DNA of 64,000 nt, taken from assembly GCA_018266055.1 (NCBI GenBank), contig JAFDYT010000006.1, positions 62,001 to 126,000 of the forward strand, read 5' to 3'. Below the pieces are notes generated by a model. It was not told where the DNA came from and searched no databases. It worked only from the letters and a program-made list of their open reading frames with translations. The DNA is from Bacteroidota bacterium (GTDB taxonomy: Bacteria; Bacteroidota; Bacteroidia; Cytophagales; Cyclobacteriaceae). Position 1 is the stretch's first letter. Every line of letters starts with the position of its first letter. The translations under genes were made by a program, and so were the position numbers. Shown here piece after piece: positions 25,285-33,459 of this stretch.

Positions 25285-26727
25285 TCATCTCTTTTTAAAT
25301 AGTAAAAATGCAGTACCTCCCAAAACCAGTACGATAAAAATGTTGATAATCCATTTCATGGTACTGCCGTTGGCAAAAGATTGAACCATGTTGTCGGAGG
25401 CATCAATGCGATCGTAAAACGAACCCAGATCGTTGCTGCCGATGGATTGATTTTTTGAGCTCTCTCCTGCCACCGTGACTACTTGCTGCGACCTTAGCGT
25501 GTCGTACTTTTTCGTTTCAGGGTTAAAAAATACGAATTGGAAATAGTCGCCGAGGTTAAAACTTCCGGGCTCTTTGGGAATGATAAAATAACTCAGTGAC
25601 TTTGTGCCGCTCACATGGCCAGCCTCGCGCGTGATGTTTTGCTTTTCGTTGGGTTCGTAAAAATCAAAATTCGGGTTGAGCGGAACTTTAGGCTTGGCTA
25701 TGCCCGCGATATTCCCTTCGCCATAAATGTTAAAATCGTATGAAACACTTTGGCCGGTTTGAAGTTGGGTTTTGCTAATGCGCTCGTCTAGTTTGTAGTT
25801 TCCCACCGCCACGGCATCGCGCAGCGGATGTGGTGGCAACTCTTTTACTTTAATTACCTTGGCTTTAGAATAAAATGTCTTGTAGTCTTCCTGACGGTTT
25901 TGTCCAAAGAAGGAGGGATTTTTTGCCACTTTAAATTTAATCATCTCCAAACCGATGCTCGGAAAATTGACGGGCTGATTGTTCAACGGGAAAAACGCAG
26001 CCTGATAAATTTTATACTGGGTGTATCCTTTGTTGCCGATTTGAATGTGTTCGCCTTCGATGTTTTCAATGTTGAAGTTTTCTTCCCAACAATTGGCCGG
26101 CTTCAACTTTTTCAGAATGTCGGAAAGTTGTTTTCCCAAATCATGAAACTGCATGGGCGCACGATTGTTGTCGGCAATTAAAAAGGAAAGCGTGGCCGTA
26201 AAGCCTTCGCCCACGTACACTTCGTCTTTGTTGGTAGTAAGCGCCAGCAATGCGTCTTCTTTGATGTCAACAAATTCGGTAGGCTGGCTTCGTCCAAAAA
26301 AGTCGGAAGGATCGCGATCAAAAAAACTTCGCATCGGGTCTGTCTGCTGCACTTGCTGAGGCGGACCTATTTTTATTTTTTTTCCAGTCACGGAGAAAAC
26401 CTGATCGTTCACCTTGAATTTAAACGAAGGCACGGTGACGGTTCCTTGCCGCATTGGGGCGTAAGTCATAATCACACTTTGCGATGAACTCATCTGTCCG
26501 TTGATGATGCTCGTCTGTGAAGAGGAAGACGTGCCTCGTTTTTGCAGACCTTCTATCTCCGGAAAATTGTCATAGCTTTTCAGCCGATCGTTGTTTACGG
26601 TAATGGTGATCGTCCATGCCTGATTCTGCGAAATTTCATCCGGACCGAGCTCGATCTGAATGCTTTGAGAGCGACCGCAGATGAAAACCGCCAGCGCGCC
26701 GACCAAAAAAAATATCTTTTTCATCAT
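25285..26727 (-). CDS. BatD-like exported membrane protein
   Basis: This protein of about 480 residues has a signal peptide (KKIFFLVGALAVFICGRSQS), a tandem beta-sandwich periplasmic region and a single C-terminal membrane anchor (WIINIFIVLVLGGTAFLLF). Typical BatD features are QAWTITITV, IEGLQKRGTSSSSQTSIINGQ, MTYAPMRQGTVTVPSFKFKV, and LRDAVAVGNYKLDERISKTQLQTGQSVSY, named here only in part. BatD belongs to the Bacteroides aerotolerance group, usually with MoxR ATPase and BatABCE genes. None of those lie beside it, so this is an orphan copy. ATG 26727 (or 26724) is chosen since it starts the signal peptide; an upstream ATG at 26754 adds a non-signal leader. Confidence 0.8.
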   Translation of the reverse strand: MMKKIFFLVGALAVFICGRSQSIQIELGPDEISQNQAWTITITVNNDRLKSYDNFPEIEGLQKRGTSSSSQTSIINGQMSSSQSVIMTYAPMRQGTVTVPSFKFKVNDQVFSVTGKKIKIGPPQQVQQTDPMRSFFDRDPSDFFGRSQPTEFVDIKEDALLALTTNKDEVYVGEGFTATLSFLIADNNRAPMQFHDLGKQLSDILKKLKPANCWEENFNIENIEGEHIQIGNKGYTQYKIYQAAFFPLNNQPVNFPSIGLEMIKFKVAKNPSFFGQNRQEDYKTFYSKAKVIKVKELPPHPLRDAVAVGNYKLDERISKTQLQTGQSVSYDFNIYGEGNIAGIAKPKVPLNPNFDFYEPNEKQNITREAGHVSGTKSLSYFIIPKEPGSFNLGDYFQFVFFNPETKKYDTLRSQQVVTVAGESSKNQSIGSNDLGSFYDRIDASDNMVQSFANGSTMKWIINIFIVLVLGGTAFLLFKKR

Positions 26728-26767
26728 AATTTTCCATGCAACGCGTTTGTGCAACTAGTTGCAATCA

Positions 26768-26775
26768 CAAAAGTA
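26768..26775 (-). promoter_or_regulatory. Bacteroidota -7 box TACTTTTG
   Basis: The minus-strand octamer TACTTTTG matches TAnnTTTG and lies 40 bases before the batD start codon at 26727. No clear -33 element was found. Confidence 0.4.
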
Positions 26776-26865
26776 AAATTCTTCTTTCTCGTTGTTAAAC
26801 AGTTTTATTATTTTCATCGTTGAATTGCGGCAGACGGTTTCAGTTCAAAAACCAAATTTTTTAAA

Positions 26866-27057
26866 ATGAAGATGCTCAATTATGTCAAAAAGATTCTCAC
26901 CAGGGTGAGTTTTGACGCCCGTCTCTTTGAGAAAGAGTTGCGGAAGGCCATCAAACTGCTGGTGGCCAATGAAGTGCAGGAGCTCAAAAATTGGTGCTAC
27001 GCCAATTACGAGCTGCAATACGGTGCGATTTTGAATCGCTGTTTCGTTGTTGCGTAA
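26866..27057 (+). CDS. Small hypothetical protein (63 aa)
   Basis: This is a short basic helical protein: KMLNYVKKILTRVSFDARLF, then EKELRKAIKLLVANEVQEL and a C-terminal NWCYANYELQYGAIL. It is a plausible real gene because it fills an otherwise open intergenic space, starts with ATG-AAG-ATG and is followed 21 bases later by a rho-independent terminator in the same direction. Compact two- or three-helix proteins of this kind occur widely in Bacteroidota, but I do not recognise a family or function. Confidence 0.6.
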   Translation: MKMLNYVKKILTRVSFDARLFEKELRKAIKLLVANEVQELKNWCYANYELQYGAILNRCFVVA

Positions 27058-27077
27058 CATTAGCTAGTCTATCAAAG

Positions 27078-27107
27078 AATCCCGCTCACAAGGCGGGATT
27101 TTTATTT
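27078..27107 (+). terminator. Rho-independent terminator after the 63-aa gene
   Basis: The inverted repeat AATCCCGC / GCGGGATT (27078-27085 and 27093-27100) with a 7-base loop is followed by TTTATTTT on the plus strand. It overlaps the 3' end of the convergent queG gene and may work weakly in both directions. Confidence 0.75.
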
Positions 27108-28030
27108 TCAATGAACTGAATGTTTCTTTTCAATCCGGAAAGCTTCGTGCGCTTCACCGCCGATTTCCGAAATAGCTTTTGGAAAACCTCGTCCGTGATT
27201 TCCTGCCAGTCTTTACTTGTCATCATTTCAAAGTCAGGGTGAGGTTCAAAGCGTTTCTCCTGATGAGGTTGTGAAAACCGATTCCACGGACAAACTTCCT
27301 GGCATATGTCACAGCCAAAAATCCAATCGTTCCATTTTCCTTTCTGCTCTGCCGGAATTTCATTTTTTAATTCGATGGTGAAATAAGAAATGCACTGACT
27401 TCCATTGACCACATACGGCTCCACAATCGCATCGGTAGGACAAGCGTCCATACAGGCTGTGCAGGTGCCACAGTAATCTTTCATCGGACCGTCGTACTCC
27501 AACTCTAAATCAATGATTAGCTCCGCGAGAAAGAAAAAACTCCCCATCGACCGGTTTAGCAACAGCGAATTTTTTCCGATCCATCCAAGTCCAGATTTTT
27601 GCGCCCAGGCGCGTTCATGCACGGGCGCAGAATCGACGAATGCCCGGCCATTGACTTCACCTATTTTTTCGCGCAGGCGTTCTATAAAAATTTTCAATTT
27701 GTCTTTCACCACGAAGTGATAATCTTCGCCATACGCATAGCGGGCAATTTTCATTTCTGCCTCTGTGGTAAAGTCTTTTTGAGGATAATAATTGTACACC
27801 AGGCTCACCACCGATTTTGCGCCGGGCACCAGAAGCGCCGGGTCGAGACGCTGATCAAAATTACGCTCGAGATAATGCATTTCGCCGGCGTAGCCGCGCT
27901 TCAGCCAGGCTTCAAGGCGCGGTGCCTCTTCACTTAAAAACTCGGCTCTAGAGATACCGCAAAAGCTGAAGCCCAATTCGGCGGCCATGGCTTTAATTAT
28001 ACCGGTCCTTTCTTCTTTCAACACCAACAA
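27086..28030 (-). CDS. queG: Epoxyqueuosine reductase
   Basis: This 314-residue protein has the QueG signatures: [17 protein letters not shown] at the N-terminus, [23 protein letters not shown] (contains the catalytic Asp) around 130-155, then two 4Fe-4S motifs, [16 protein letters not shown] and [13 protein letters not shown]. It reduces epoxyqueuosine to queuosine in tRNA with cobalamin, the last step of queuosine synthesis. The C-terminal end after the second cluster is short, so the protein is of the compact type without the HEAT-repeat extension. The gene is convergent with the small 63-aa gene and divergent from the heptose adenylyltransferase gene. Confidence 0.94.
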   Translation of the reverse strand: MLVLKEERTGIIKAMAAELGFSFCGISRAEFLSEEAPRLEAWLKRGYAGEMHYLERNFDQRLDPALLVPGAKSVVSLVYNYYPQKDFTTEAEMKIARYAYGEDYHFVVKDKLKIFIERLREKIGEVNGRAFVDSAPVHERAWAQKSGLGWIGKNSLLLNRSMGSFFFLAELIIDLELEYDGPMKDYCGTCTACMDACPTDAIVEPYVVNGSQCISYFTIELKNEIPAEQKGKWNDWIFGCDICQEVCPWNRFSQPHQEKRFEPHPDFEMMTSKDWQEITDEVFQKLFRKSAVKRTKLSGLKRNIQFIENKNPAL

Positions 28031-28095
28031 TGGTAATGATTAAGTTGTGAATATAGCGACAGGTTGTTCACTATTCGCGGATAGCGTTTAACAAT

Positions 28096-28103
28096 TAACT
28101 TTG
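28096..28103 (+). promoter_or_regulatory. Bacteroidota -7 box TAACTTTG, possibly leaderless transcript
   Basis: TAACTTTG matches TAnnTTTG and ends only 7 bases before the ATG at 28111. With a start of transcription about 6-7 bases after the box, the mRNA would have almost no 5' leader. Confidence 0.5.
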
Positions 28104-28110
28104 CCGTGAA

Positions 28111-28587
28111 ATGACCTCCGATAAAATAAAAAACCTCTCCGAAGCGACCCTTCAGGTAAAAGGCTGGCAAACTGCCGGCAACAAAGTGGTGTTTACCAAT
28201 GGCTGCTTTGATTTGCTGCATTTGGGCCACGTAGATTACCTTGAGAAGGCACGAAGCCTTGGGGATAAGCTTGTGATCGGATTGAATACCGATAGCTCAG
28301 TAAGCCGATTTAAGGGCCCCGAGCGACCCCTTCAGGACCAGCAGTCGCGGGCCAGGATTTTGGCGGCCTTGCAGTTCGTTGACCTGGTCGTTTTTTTTGA
28401 TGAAGACACCCCCCTGGCTCTGATTTCGCAACTGGTGCCCAATATTCTCGTAAAAGGGAGTGACTATTTGGCAGAAAATATAGTTGGCGCAGATGTTGTG
28501 AAAAAAAACGGTGGCGAGGTGAAAACCATCGACTTTGTGCCGGGTTATTCTACCACGCGGATTGTAGAAAAAATAAAACGAACATAA
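28111..28587 (+). CDS. rfaE2: D-glycero-beta-D-manno-heptose 1-phosphate adenylyltransferase
   Basis: This 158-residue nucleotidyltransferase has the motif FTNGCFDLLHLGHVDYLEKA (HxGH is the ATP-binding motif), LVIGLNTDSSVSRFKGPERP and a C-terminal ILVKGSDYLAENIVGADVV. It matches the C-terminal half of HldE as a stand-alone RfaE2. It activates heptose-1-phosphate to ADP-heptose for lipopolysaccharide core or S-layer/glycoprotein glycans. The kinase half (RfaE1) is not in the window. The gene is followed after 12 bases by a metallopeptidase gene on the same strand. Confidence 0.92.
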   Translation: MTSDKIKNLSEATLQVKGWQTAGNKVVFTNGCFDLLHLGHVDYLEKARSLGDKLVIGLNTDSSVSRFKGPERPLQDQQSRARILAALQFVDLVVFFDEDTPLALISQLVPNILVKGSDYLAENIVGADVVKKNGGEVKTIDFVPGYSTTRIVEKIKRT

Positions 28588-28599
28588 ACAACTCAAACT

Positions 28600-29301
28600 A
28601 TGGGATTTGGTGCATTGATTATCACGGGAGTTTTCATGCTGATCGGCTGGATCGTAAGCGCTCGTCTAAAAGGAAAATTCAAAAAATATTCAGAAATACA
28701 GCTTTTGCGAGACCTTACCGGCGCCGAAGTAGCCCGGCTGATGCTGGCCGACAATGGCATTCATGATGTAGACGTGATCTCGGTAGAAGGACAGCTTACT
28801 GACCACTATAACCCGGCTAACAAAACGGTGAATCTTAGCCACGATGTATTCTACGGGCGCAATGCTGCCGCGACGGCCGTTGCCGCTCACGAGTGTGGTC
28901 ACGCCGTGCAACATGCCAAGGCATATAGCTTCCTCGAATTCCGTTCGGCCATGGTGCCCATTCAAAACATCAGCGCGCAAGTGATCAACATTGTGTTCAT
29001 GGCTATGATGTTTGGCGCCTTCGCCGTAAAAGGTCTTTTCTCTTTTAATACTGCGCTTCTAATCATCATCGCGTGCTATGGTGTATTTGCTTTGTTTGCC
29101 ATCATTACTCTTCCCGTGGAACTTGACGCCAGCAAGCGTGCCCTGGCATGGATTGATCAAAGAGGAATTGTAACTCGCGAAGAGCACGACATGGCAAAAG
29201 ATGCGCTGAATACAGCGGCCATGACTTACGTGGTTGCTGCCATCGGTGCCATTACGATGCTGCTCTATTACGTCATGATTTTCTTGGGGCGAAGAGATTA
29301 A
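28600..29301 (+). CDS. Zinc metallopeptidase, YugP family (membrane)
   Basis: This 233-residue membrane protein carries the zinc-binding motif AAHECGHAVQHAKAY (HExxH as HECGH, residues about 97-101). It has an N-terminal hydrophobic segment (LIITGVFMLIGWIVSARL) and two further segments around residues 125-175 and the C-terminus. The ELDASKRALAWI motif after the third segment is typical of Zn_peptidase_2 (YugP-type). The biological substrate is unknown. It is probably cotranscribed with the adenylyltransferase gene, and a strong terminator follows. Confidence 0.9.
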   Translation: MGFGALIITGVFMLIGWIVSARLKGKFKKYSEIQLLRDLTGAEVARLMLADNGIHDVDVISVEGQLTDHYNPANKTVNLSHDVFYGRNAAATAVAAHECGHAVQHAKAYSFLEFRSAMVPIQNISAQVINIVFMAMMFGAFAVKGLFSFNTALLIIIACYGVFALFAIITLPVELDASKRALAWIDQRGIVTREEHDMAKDALNTAAMTYVVAAIGAITMLLYYVMIFLGRRD

Positions 29302-29326
29302 TCTTTAGCAAACACCCTATCTTTAC

Positions 29327-29352
29327 AGGCCTGAGTAATCAGGCCTTTTTTG
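29327..29352 (+). terminator. Rho-independent terminator after the YugP-type gene
   Basis: The perfect inverted repeat AGGCCTGA-GTAA-TCAGGCCT (29327-29346) is followed by a run of six T residues. It lies 26 bases after the metallopeptidase stop. Confidence 0.85.
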
Positions 29353-29403
29353 TTAAAGACAGCATTGTATTTTAATTAGCAATTAATCTATTAATTCAAG
29401 ATC

Positions 29404-30543
29404 ATGAACTTTGAACTGACTGAAGAACATCTCACTGTACAAAAAGCTGCGCGCGATTTTGCACAGACTGAATTACTACCCGGCGTGATCGAGCGCGACA
29501 CCGAACAAAAGTTTCCTGCCGAGCAAATTAAGAAAATGGGCGATCTCGGTTTCATGGGTATGATGACCGATCCAAAATACAATGGTGGTGGAATGGACAC
29601 CATTTCGTACGTGCTGGCCATGGAAGAAATTTCTAAAGTTGATGCCTCGGCCTCGGTGTGTATGTCGGTGAACAACTCACTGGTGTGCTGGGGGCTTGAA
29701 AAATTTGGAACCGAAGAGCAAAAAGAAAAGTATCTTAAAAAGCTTACCACCGCCGAGTACATTGGCGCTTTCTGTTTGTCGGAACCCGAAGCCGGCAGCG
29801 ACGCCACTTCGCAACGCACCACGGCGGAAGACAAGGGCGATTATTACTTACTCAATGGTACCAAAAACTGGATCACCAACGGAAAGAGCGCCAGCGTGTA
29901 CATTGTCATCGCGCAAACACATCCTGAAAAGAAACACAAAGGCATAAATGCATTAATTGTAGAACGAGGGATGCCCGGATTTGTGGTCGGCAAAAAAGAA
30001 GATAAAATGGGCATTCGCGGAAGCGACACGCATTCGCTGATGTTTACCGACGTGAAAGTTCCGAAGGCCAACCGCATAGGCGATGACGGCTTTGGCTTCA
30101 CCTTTGCGATGACAACTTTAAACGGCGGACGAATAGGTATAGCCTCACAAGCTTTGGGCATTGCCACTGGCGCCTACGAGCTTGCCTTGAAGTATTCGAA
30201 AGAAAGAAAAGCCTTTGGCAAGCACCTGAGCGAGCATCAGGCGATTCAATTTAAGCTTGCTGAGATGGCCACGAAAATTAATGCAGCCAGGTTGCTGGTT
30301 TGGCAAGCTGCTTTTCTAAAGGATCAGAAAAAAGATTTTGTAAAAGCGGCGGCCATGGCCAAGTTGTACGCTTCACAGATTGCTCAAGAAGTTACTTCTG
30401 AAGCTGTACAAATTCACGGAGGCTACGGCTATGTAAAGGAGTTTCATGTAGAGCGCCTCATGCGCGACGCCAAGATTACCCAGATCTACGAAGGAACCAC
30501 CGAGATCCAGAAGATGGTGATATCGCGGGAGTTGTTGAGGTAA
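29404..30543 (+). CDS. Acyl-CoA dehydrogenase
   Basis: This 379-residue flavoprotein of the ACAD family has an N-terminal ELTEEHLTVQKAARDFAQ, the FAD-binding loop FCLSEPEAGSDATSQRT, WITNG, RIGIASQALGIATGAYELAL and the C-terminal catalytic motif IYEGTTEIQKMVISREL with the catalytic Glu near residue 363. This position of Glu in the YEGT motif is that of short- and medium-chain enzymes. It oxidises acyl-CoA thioesters in beta-oxidation or amino-acid breakdown. Exact chain length is not predictable. The last base of its stop is the first base of the following lipoprotein ATG (TAATG). Confidence 0.93.
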   Translation: MNFELTEEHLTVQKAARDFAQTELLPGVIERDTEQKFPAEQIKKMGDLGFMGMMTDPKYNGGGMDTISYVLAMEEISKVDASASVCMSVNNSLVCWGLEKFGTEEQKEKYLKKLTTAEYIGAFCLSEPEAGSDATSQRTTAEDKGDYYLLNGTKNWITNGKSASVYIVIAQTHPEKKHKGINALIVERGMPGFVVGKKEDKMGIRGSDTHSLMFTDVKVPKANRIGDDGFGFTFAMTTLNGGRIGIASQALGIATGAYELALKYSKERKAFGKHLSEHQAIQFKLAEMATKINAARLLVWQAAFLKDQKKDFVKAAAMAKLYASQIAQEVTSEAVQIHGGYGYVKEFHVERLMRDAKITQIYEGTTEIQKMVISRELLR

Positions 30544-31136
30544 TGAAAGTTTCTATTGGGAGGCACCTCGTTTTTTTGAGCTTCGTTTTAGTCTCGTGCA
30601 AAAACACCCTTTTGCAAGACGTGAATTCCATTTCAAAGCGTCAATGGAGGAAGGGGATCAAAAACGCTATTTGTGTTCACTCTAATCGTTACTCGGTTCA
30701 GCAGCGATTGGATTTTTTTCCATTCAAAAATGCTTCCTCAATAAAAGTCGTCTCGTTTGAGCAGCCAAAAGGCGCTATTATAAATCTACCCATGCTTAAT
30801 GACAAGGTCGATTTTTCCAGTCTTAAAGAAGTTAGGGAACTCACCAAAGATGAGATAAATAAACTCACCGATATTTTATTCAATAACAGTTTTGGGAAAG
30901 GTAATTTTGTTGTCGATCCCCCGGAAGGAGCATGTTACATACCAAGAAACGCCATACTGTTTGCAGATTCTAATTCTGAAGTCTTTGCTTTCATCGAATT
31001 ATGCTTCCAATGTCAGCGGTACCGGTTAAGTTCTGATAAGATTGAAATTGGAAATGTATGCGAGGGGAAATATGAAATGATTAAAAAATTCTTTGCCGAT
31101 TGCGGAATTAAGACTGGAATCTCAGGAGTCGATTAG
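30543..31136 (+). CDS. Hypothetical lipoprotein
   Basis: This 197-residue protein has a type II signal peptide with lipobox LVSC (Cys19) after RHLVFLSFVLVS. The mature part has an acidic-basic mixed composition with no known domain visible. It contains CYIPRNAILFADSNSEVFAFIELCFQC, cited here only as CYIPRNAILF and ELCFQC. Its start codon overlaps the acyl-CoA dehydrogenase stop, though there is no evident functional link. Base composition is more A/T-rich than its neighbours, consistent with a recently acquired or fast-evolving gene. Function unknown. Confidence 0.7.
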   Translation: MKVSIGRHLVFLSFVLVSCKNTLLQDVNSISKRQWRKGIKNAICVHSNRYSVQQRLDFFPFKNASSIKVVSFEQPKGAIINLPMLNDKVDFSSLKEVRELTKDEINKLTDILFNNSFGKGNFVVDPPEGACYIPRNAILFADSNSEVFAFIELCFQCQRYRLSSDKIEIGNVCEGKYEMIKKFFADCGIKTGISGVD

Positions 31137-31190
31137 GAATTAATAAGTCCATAGAATTTCCTTACCTTCAATACACCAAACCCCAACTTT

Positions 31191-32129
31191 ATGGAAATTT
31201 TATTAATCCCCATCCTTCTCATCGGACTCTTTGGGCTGTTAACCCTATTTGTTACGGTAAAGCAAGGTTCTATCGCGGTCGTCACCGTATTCGGCAAATA
31301 CAAGCGGATTATGCGACCAGGATTGAACATGAAAACGCCTTTCATCGAAAAAATTTATTCACGGGTATCGATCCAAAACCGTTCGGTAGAACTGGAGTTT
31401 CAAGCCACCACTATGGATCAGGCTAACGTAAACTTCAAAGCGATGCTCCTTTTTTCTGTACTCAATCAGGAAGAAGAAACGATCAAAAATGTGGCTTTCA
31501 AATTCTTCGATGAAAAGAGTTTGATGATAGCCCTGACCCGTACCATCGAAGGCTCAATACGCAGCTTCGTGGCTACGAAAAAGCAATCTGAAATTCTTTC
31601 TCTTCGCACAGAAATTGTACACGAAGTAAAGCAGCAGCTTGATCATACCCTGGAAGGTTGGGGATATCACCTTATCGATTTACAATTGAACGACATCGCT
31701 TTTGATGAAACTATCATGAAGTCGATGGCCAAGGTGGTTGCATCCAACAACTTGAAAGCTGCCGCTGAAAATGAAGGCCAGGCATTGCTTATCACCAAAA
31801 CCAAAGCTGCAGAGGCCGAAGGAAATGCCATCAAGATTGCTGCTGAAGCCGAAAAGATTGCTTCGCAATTACGCGGTCAAGGCGTGGCACTCTTCCGCGA
31901 AGAAGTGGCCAAAGGTATGTCGCAGGCGGCCAAAGAAATGCAGACGGCCAACCTCGACTCTTCATTTATCCTGTTCTCGATGTGGACGGAAGCCATTCGC
32001 CATTTTGCAGAACACGGTCAGGGCAATACGATATTCCTCGACGGCTCATCCGACAACATGAAGCGAACTATGCAAGAGCTCATGTCGATCAATCAGGGGT
32101 CTAAAATTGTAGCCGAAGAGAAAAAATAA
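31191..32129 (+). CDS. SPFH/Band 7 domain membrane protein
   Basis: This 312-residue protein has an N-terminal membrane anchor (ILLIPILLIGLFGLLTLFV), a Band 7 domain (residues about 25-190: VKQGSIAVVTVFGKYKRIMRPGLNMKTPF, cited as VTVFGKYKRIMRPGL) and a C-terminal Ala/Glu-rich coiled coil typified by KTKAAEAEGNAIKIAAEAEK. SPFH proteins form large membrane-anchored assemblies that organise membrane domains or regulate proteases (stomatin, HflK/C, flotillin groups). No NfeD or protease gene is adjacent. A terminator follows 18 bases after the stop. Confidence 0.88.
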   Translation: MEILLIPILLIGLFGLLTLFVTVKQGSIAVVTVFGKYKRIMRPGLNMKTPFIEKIYSRVSIQNRSVELEFQATTMDQANVNFKAMLLFSVLNQEEETIKNVAFKFFDEKSLMIALTRTIEGSIRSFVATKKQSEILSLRTEIVHEVKQQLDHTLEGWGYHLIDLQLNDIAFDETIMKSMAKVVASNNLKAAAENEGQALLITKTKAAEAEGNAIKIAAEAEKIASQLRGQGVALFREEVAKGMSQAAKEMQTANLDSSFILFSMWTEAIRHFAEHGQGNTIFLDGSSDNMKRTMQELMSINQGSKIVAEEKK

Positions 32130-32146
32130 TTTTAAGGACCTACTCG

Positions 32147-32181
32147 AAGCCGGGCAAGTCTGTCTTGTCCGGCTTTTTCTT
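32147..32181 (+). terminator. Rho-independent terminator after the SPFH gene
   Basis: A 12-base stem (AAGCCGGGCAAG at 32147-32158 and CTTGTCCGGCTT at 32164-32175, one G-T pair) with a 5-base loop is followed by TTTCTTTTC on the plus strand. Confidence 0.75.
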
Positions 32182-32245
32182 TTCTGCACAGCACTGTTTG
32201 TGATAAAAGCCGATCCCGCATTCCCATTTTGTTGCAAACTCTTGT

Positions 32246-32253
32246 TACCTTTG
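32246..32253 (+). promoter_or_regulatory. Bacteroidota -7 box TACCTTTG
   Basis: TACCTTTG matches TAnnTTTG and ends 16 bases before the TTG at 32270, supporting that codon or a close one as start of the 167-residue hypothetical gene. Confidence 0.4.
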
Positions 32254-32269
32254 CCAAACCCCCTGACAA

Positions 32270-32773
32270 TTGGTACGTAAGTTTTTCCCGTTGGACAAAA
32301 ACTACCTTCTTGAAGAAGTGCAGTTGGCCCTTCAGGACTCCCTTCTTACCCAATTGATCGAACAAGTGAAAGTGGAGTTTGACAAAATAAACAACCCCTT
32401 GGGTTTGCTCGATGACTTTAGCCTGAAAATCAAAAACTACCACTGTCAGAATCTAAAGCCACTTTACAATTTCTATCAAAACTCGGCTGCCGTATATCGT
32501 TTCAAGTATAGCGATAACCAGCTTGAATTTATGTGGGATGGACGTGATCACACTGAAAAATACCGTGCCGAATGGACAGCCGCGTTCGGTAATTGGATTA
32601 CCGAGTTTTGCAAACAGGAATTATTCGTACAAGCGGTGCTTGATCTCACTGTCTTCCTGCCTGAAAACAGACATGCCGACCTGGCCGAAAACCGCATGAA
32701 TAATTTTATGCTTCGACAATTTGGTGTGAAGATTCACAAAACAAAAGGGTTGGTAGCAATGAAAGTAGCCTAG
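32270..32773 (+). CDS. Hypothetical protein, probable TTG start
   Basis: This 167-residue soluble protein has no recognised family. It has an amphipathic N-terminal helix (LEEVQLALQDSLLTQLIEQV), a central FKYSDNQLEFMWDGRDHTEKY and a C-terminal LAENRMNNFMLRQFGVKIHK. An in-frame stop lies at 32264-32266. The first possible start is TTG at 32270, another TTG is at 32288, and the first ATG lies far inside the protein. A -7-like box at 32246 fits the first TTG. The gene is convergent with the hydroxyacyl-CoA dehydrogenase-like gene (4-base overlap). Coding is supported by length and by unbroken reading. Confidence 0.6.
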   Translation: MVRKFFPLDKNYLLEEVQLALQDSLLTQLIEQVKVEFDKINNPLGLLDDFSLKIKNYHCQNLKPLYNFYQNSAAVYRFKYSDNQLEFMWDGRDHTEKYRAEWTAAFGNWITEFCKQELFVQAVLDLTVFLPENRHADLAENRMNNFMLRQFGVKIHKTKGLVAMKVA

Positions 32774-33408
32774 CCAAGGGCTTCGCGTTTTAACAAAGCA
32801 CTAACCTGATAGCGCTCGTCGCCCGTGGAACGGAAGACGGCTTCAAGCAAATCATAAACATTCTTCACTCCGATTTTCTCGCACCATTCGAACGGACCAA
32901 AAGGATAGTTTGTGCCGAGCTTCATTGCGAGGTCGATATCATTTCTGGAAGATATTTTTTCCTCAGCAGCAAAATAGGCTTCATTAATAATCATTCCGAT
33001 CACTCGTGGTGTTAGGAGTCCGACCTGATTTTTCACTATAGCAAACTCCGTCCTTAATTTCACACACATATCTTCAAGATTTATTACCTCTGAATCCGTA
33101 GCTGCACACACCTCAAAAATTGGGCGGTTCAAAAAAGTAGGAAGGCCACAAAACCCAAAGAATTTAGCCTGAGAAATGTTTGGAGGCAAAAGTGGAGTTG
33201 TTGCACAATTCAAAAAAACAGGGCCTGTGTATCGGGCATATGCTTCGATATTTTCAGATTGAGTTTGAAAATCAAAAACAACAACGCCGTCCTTCAACAG
33301 CGGAGTAACCTGGCTCCGGTCCTTCACCTGTAGGTAATGAAAATCCGGGCCAAATTTTTGCTGGCATTCCAGTGCGTTTCTTTCATCTCCCACAACCAAA
33401 ATTGTCAT
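32770..33408 (-). CDS. Truncated-type 3-hydroxyacyl-CoA dehydrogenase family protein
   Basis: The C-terminal 105 residues of this 212-residue protein match the helical 3-hydroxyacyl-CoA dehydrogenase C-domain (VGLLTPRVIGMIINEAYFAAEE, cited as GLLTPRVIGMIINEA, and DIDLAMKLGTNYPFGPFEW). The N-terminal 100 residues look like a reduced Rossmann unit starting TILVVGDERNALECQQKF. It lacks a GxGxxG signature, and the catalytic His of the active-site FFNP motif region is not evident. Family members usually have about 280 residues or more. It may be a structural or non-NAD paralogue, or use another cofactor. A minus-strand promoter box lies just upstream. Confidence 0.7.
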   Translation of the reverse strand: MTILVVGDERNALECQQKFGPDFHYLQVKDRSQVTPLLKDGVVVFDFQTQSENIEAYARYTGPVFLNCATTPLLPPNISQAKFFGFCGLPTFLNRPIFEVCAATDSEVINLEDMCVKLRTEFAIVKNQVGLLTPRVIGMIINEAYFAAEEKISSRNDIDLAMKLGTNYPFGPFEWCEKIGVKNVYDLLEAVFRSTGDERYQVSALLKREALG

Positions 33409-33442
33409 AGCATCAAAACAAAAAAGTTTTCTGATCTTTGGT

Positions 33443-33450
33443 CAAAAGTA
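33443..33450 (-). promoter_or_regulatory. Bacteroidota -7 box TACTTTTG
   Basis: The minus-strand octamer TACTTTTG matches TAnnTTTG. It lies 34 bases upstream of the hydroxyacyl-CoA dehydrogenase-like start codon, in the region divergent from ridA. Confidence 0.4.
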
Positions 33451-33459
33451 AAAAAGATT

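Noticed and set aside
29391-29834. A 147-residue minus-strand open frame over the acyl-CoA dehydrogenase gene
   Set aside because: It is the shadow of a strongly conserved real gene and is Ser-rich without any recognisable motif.
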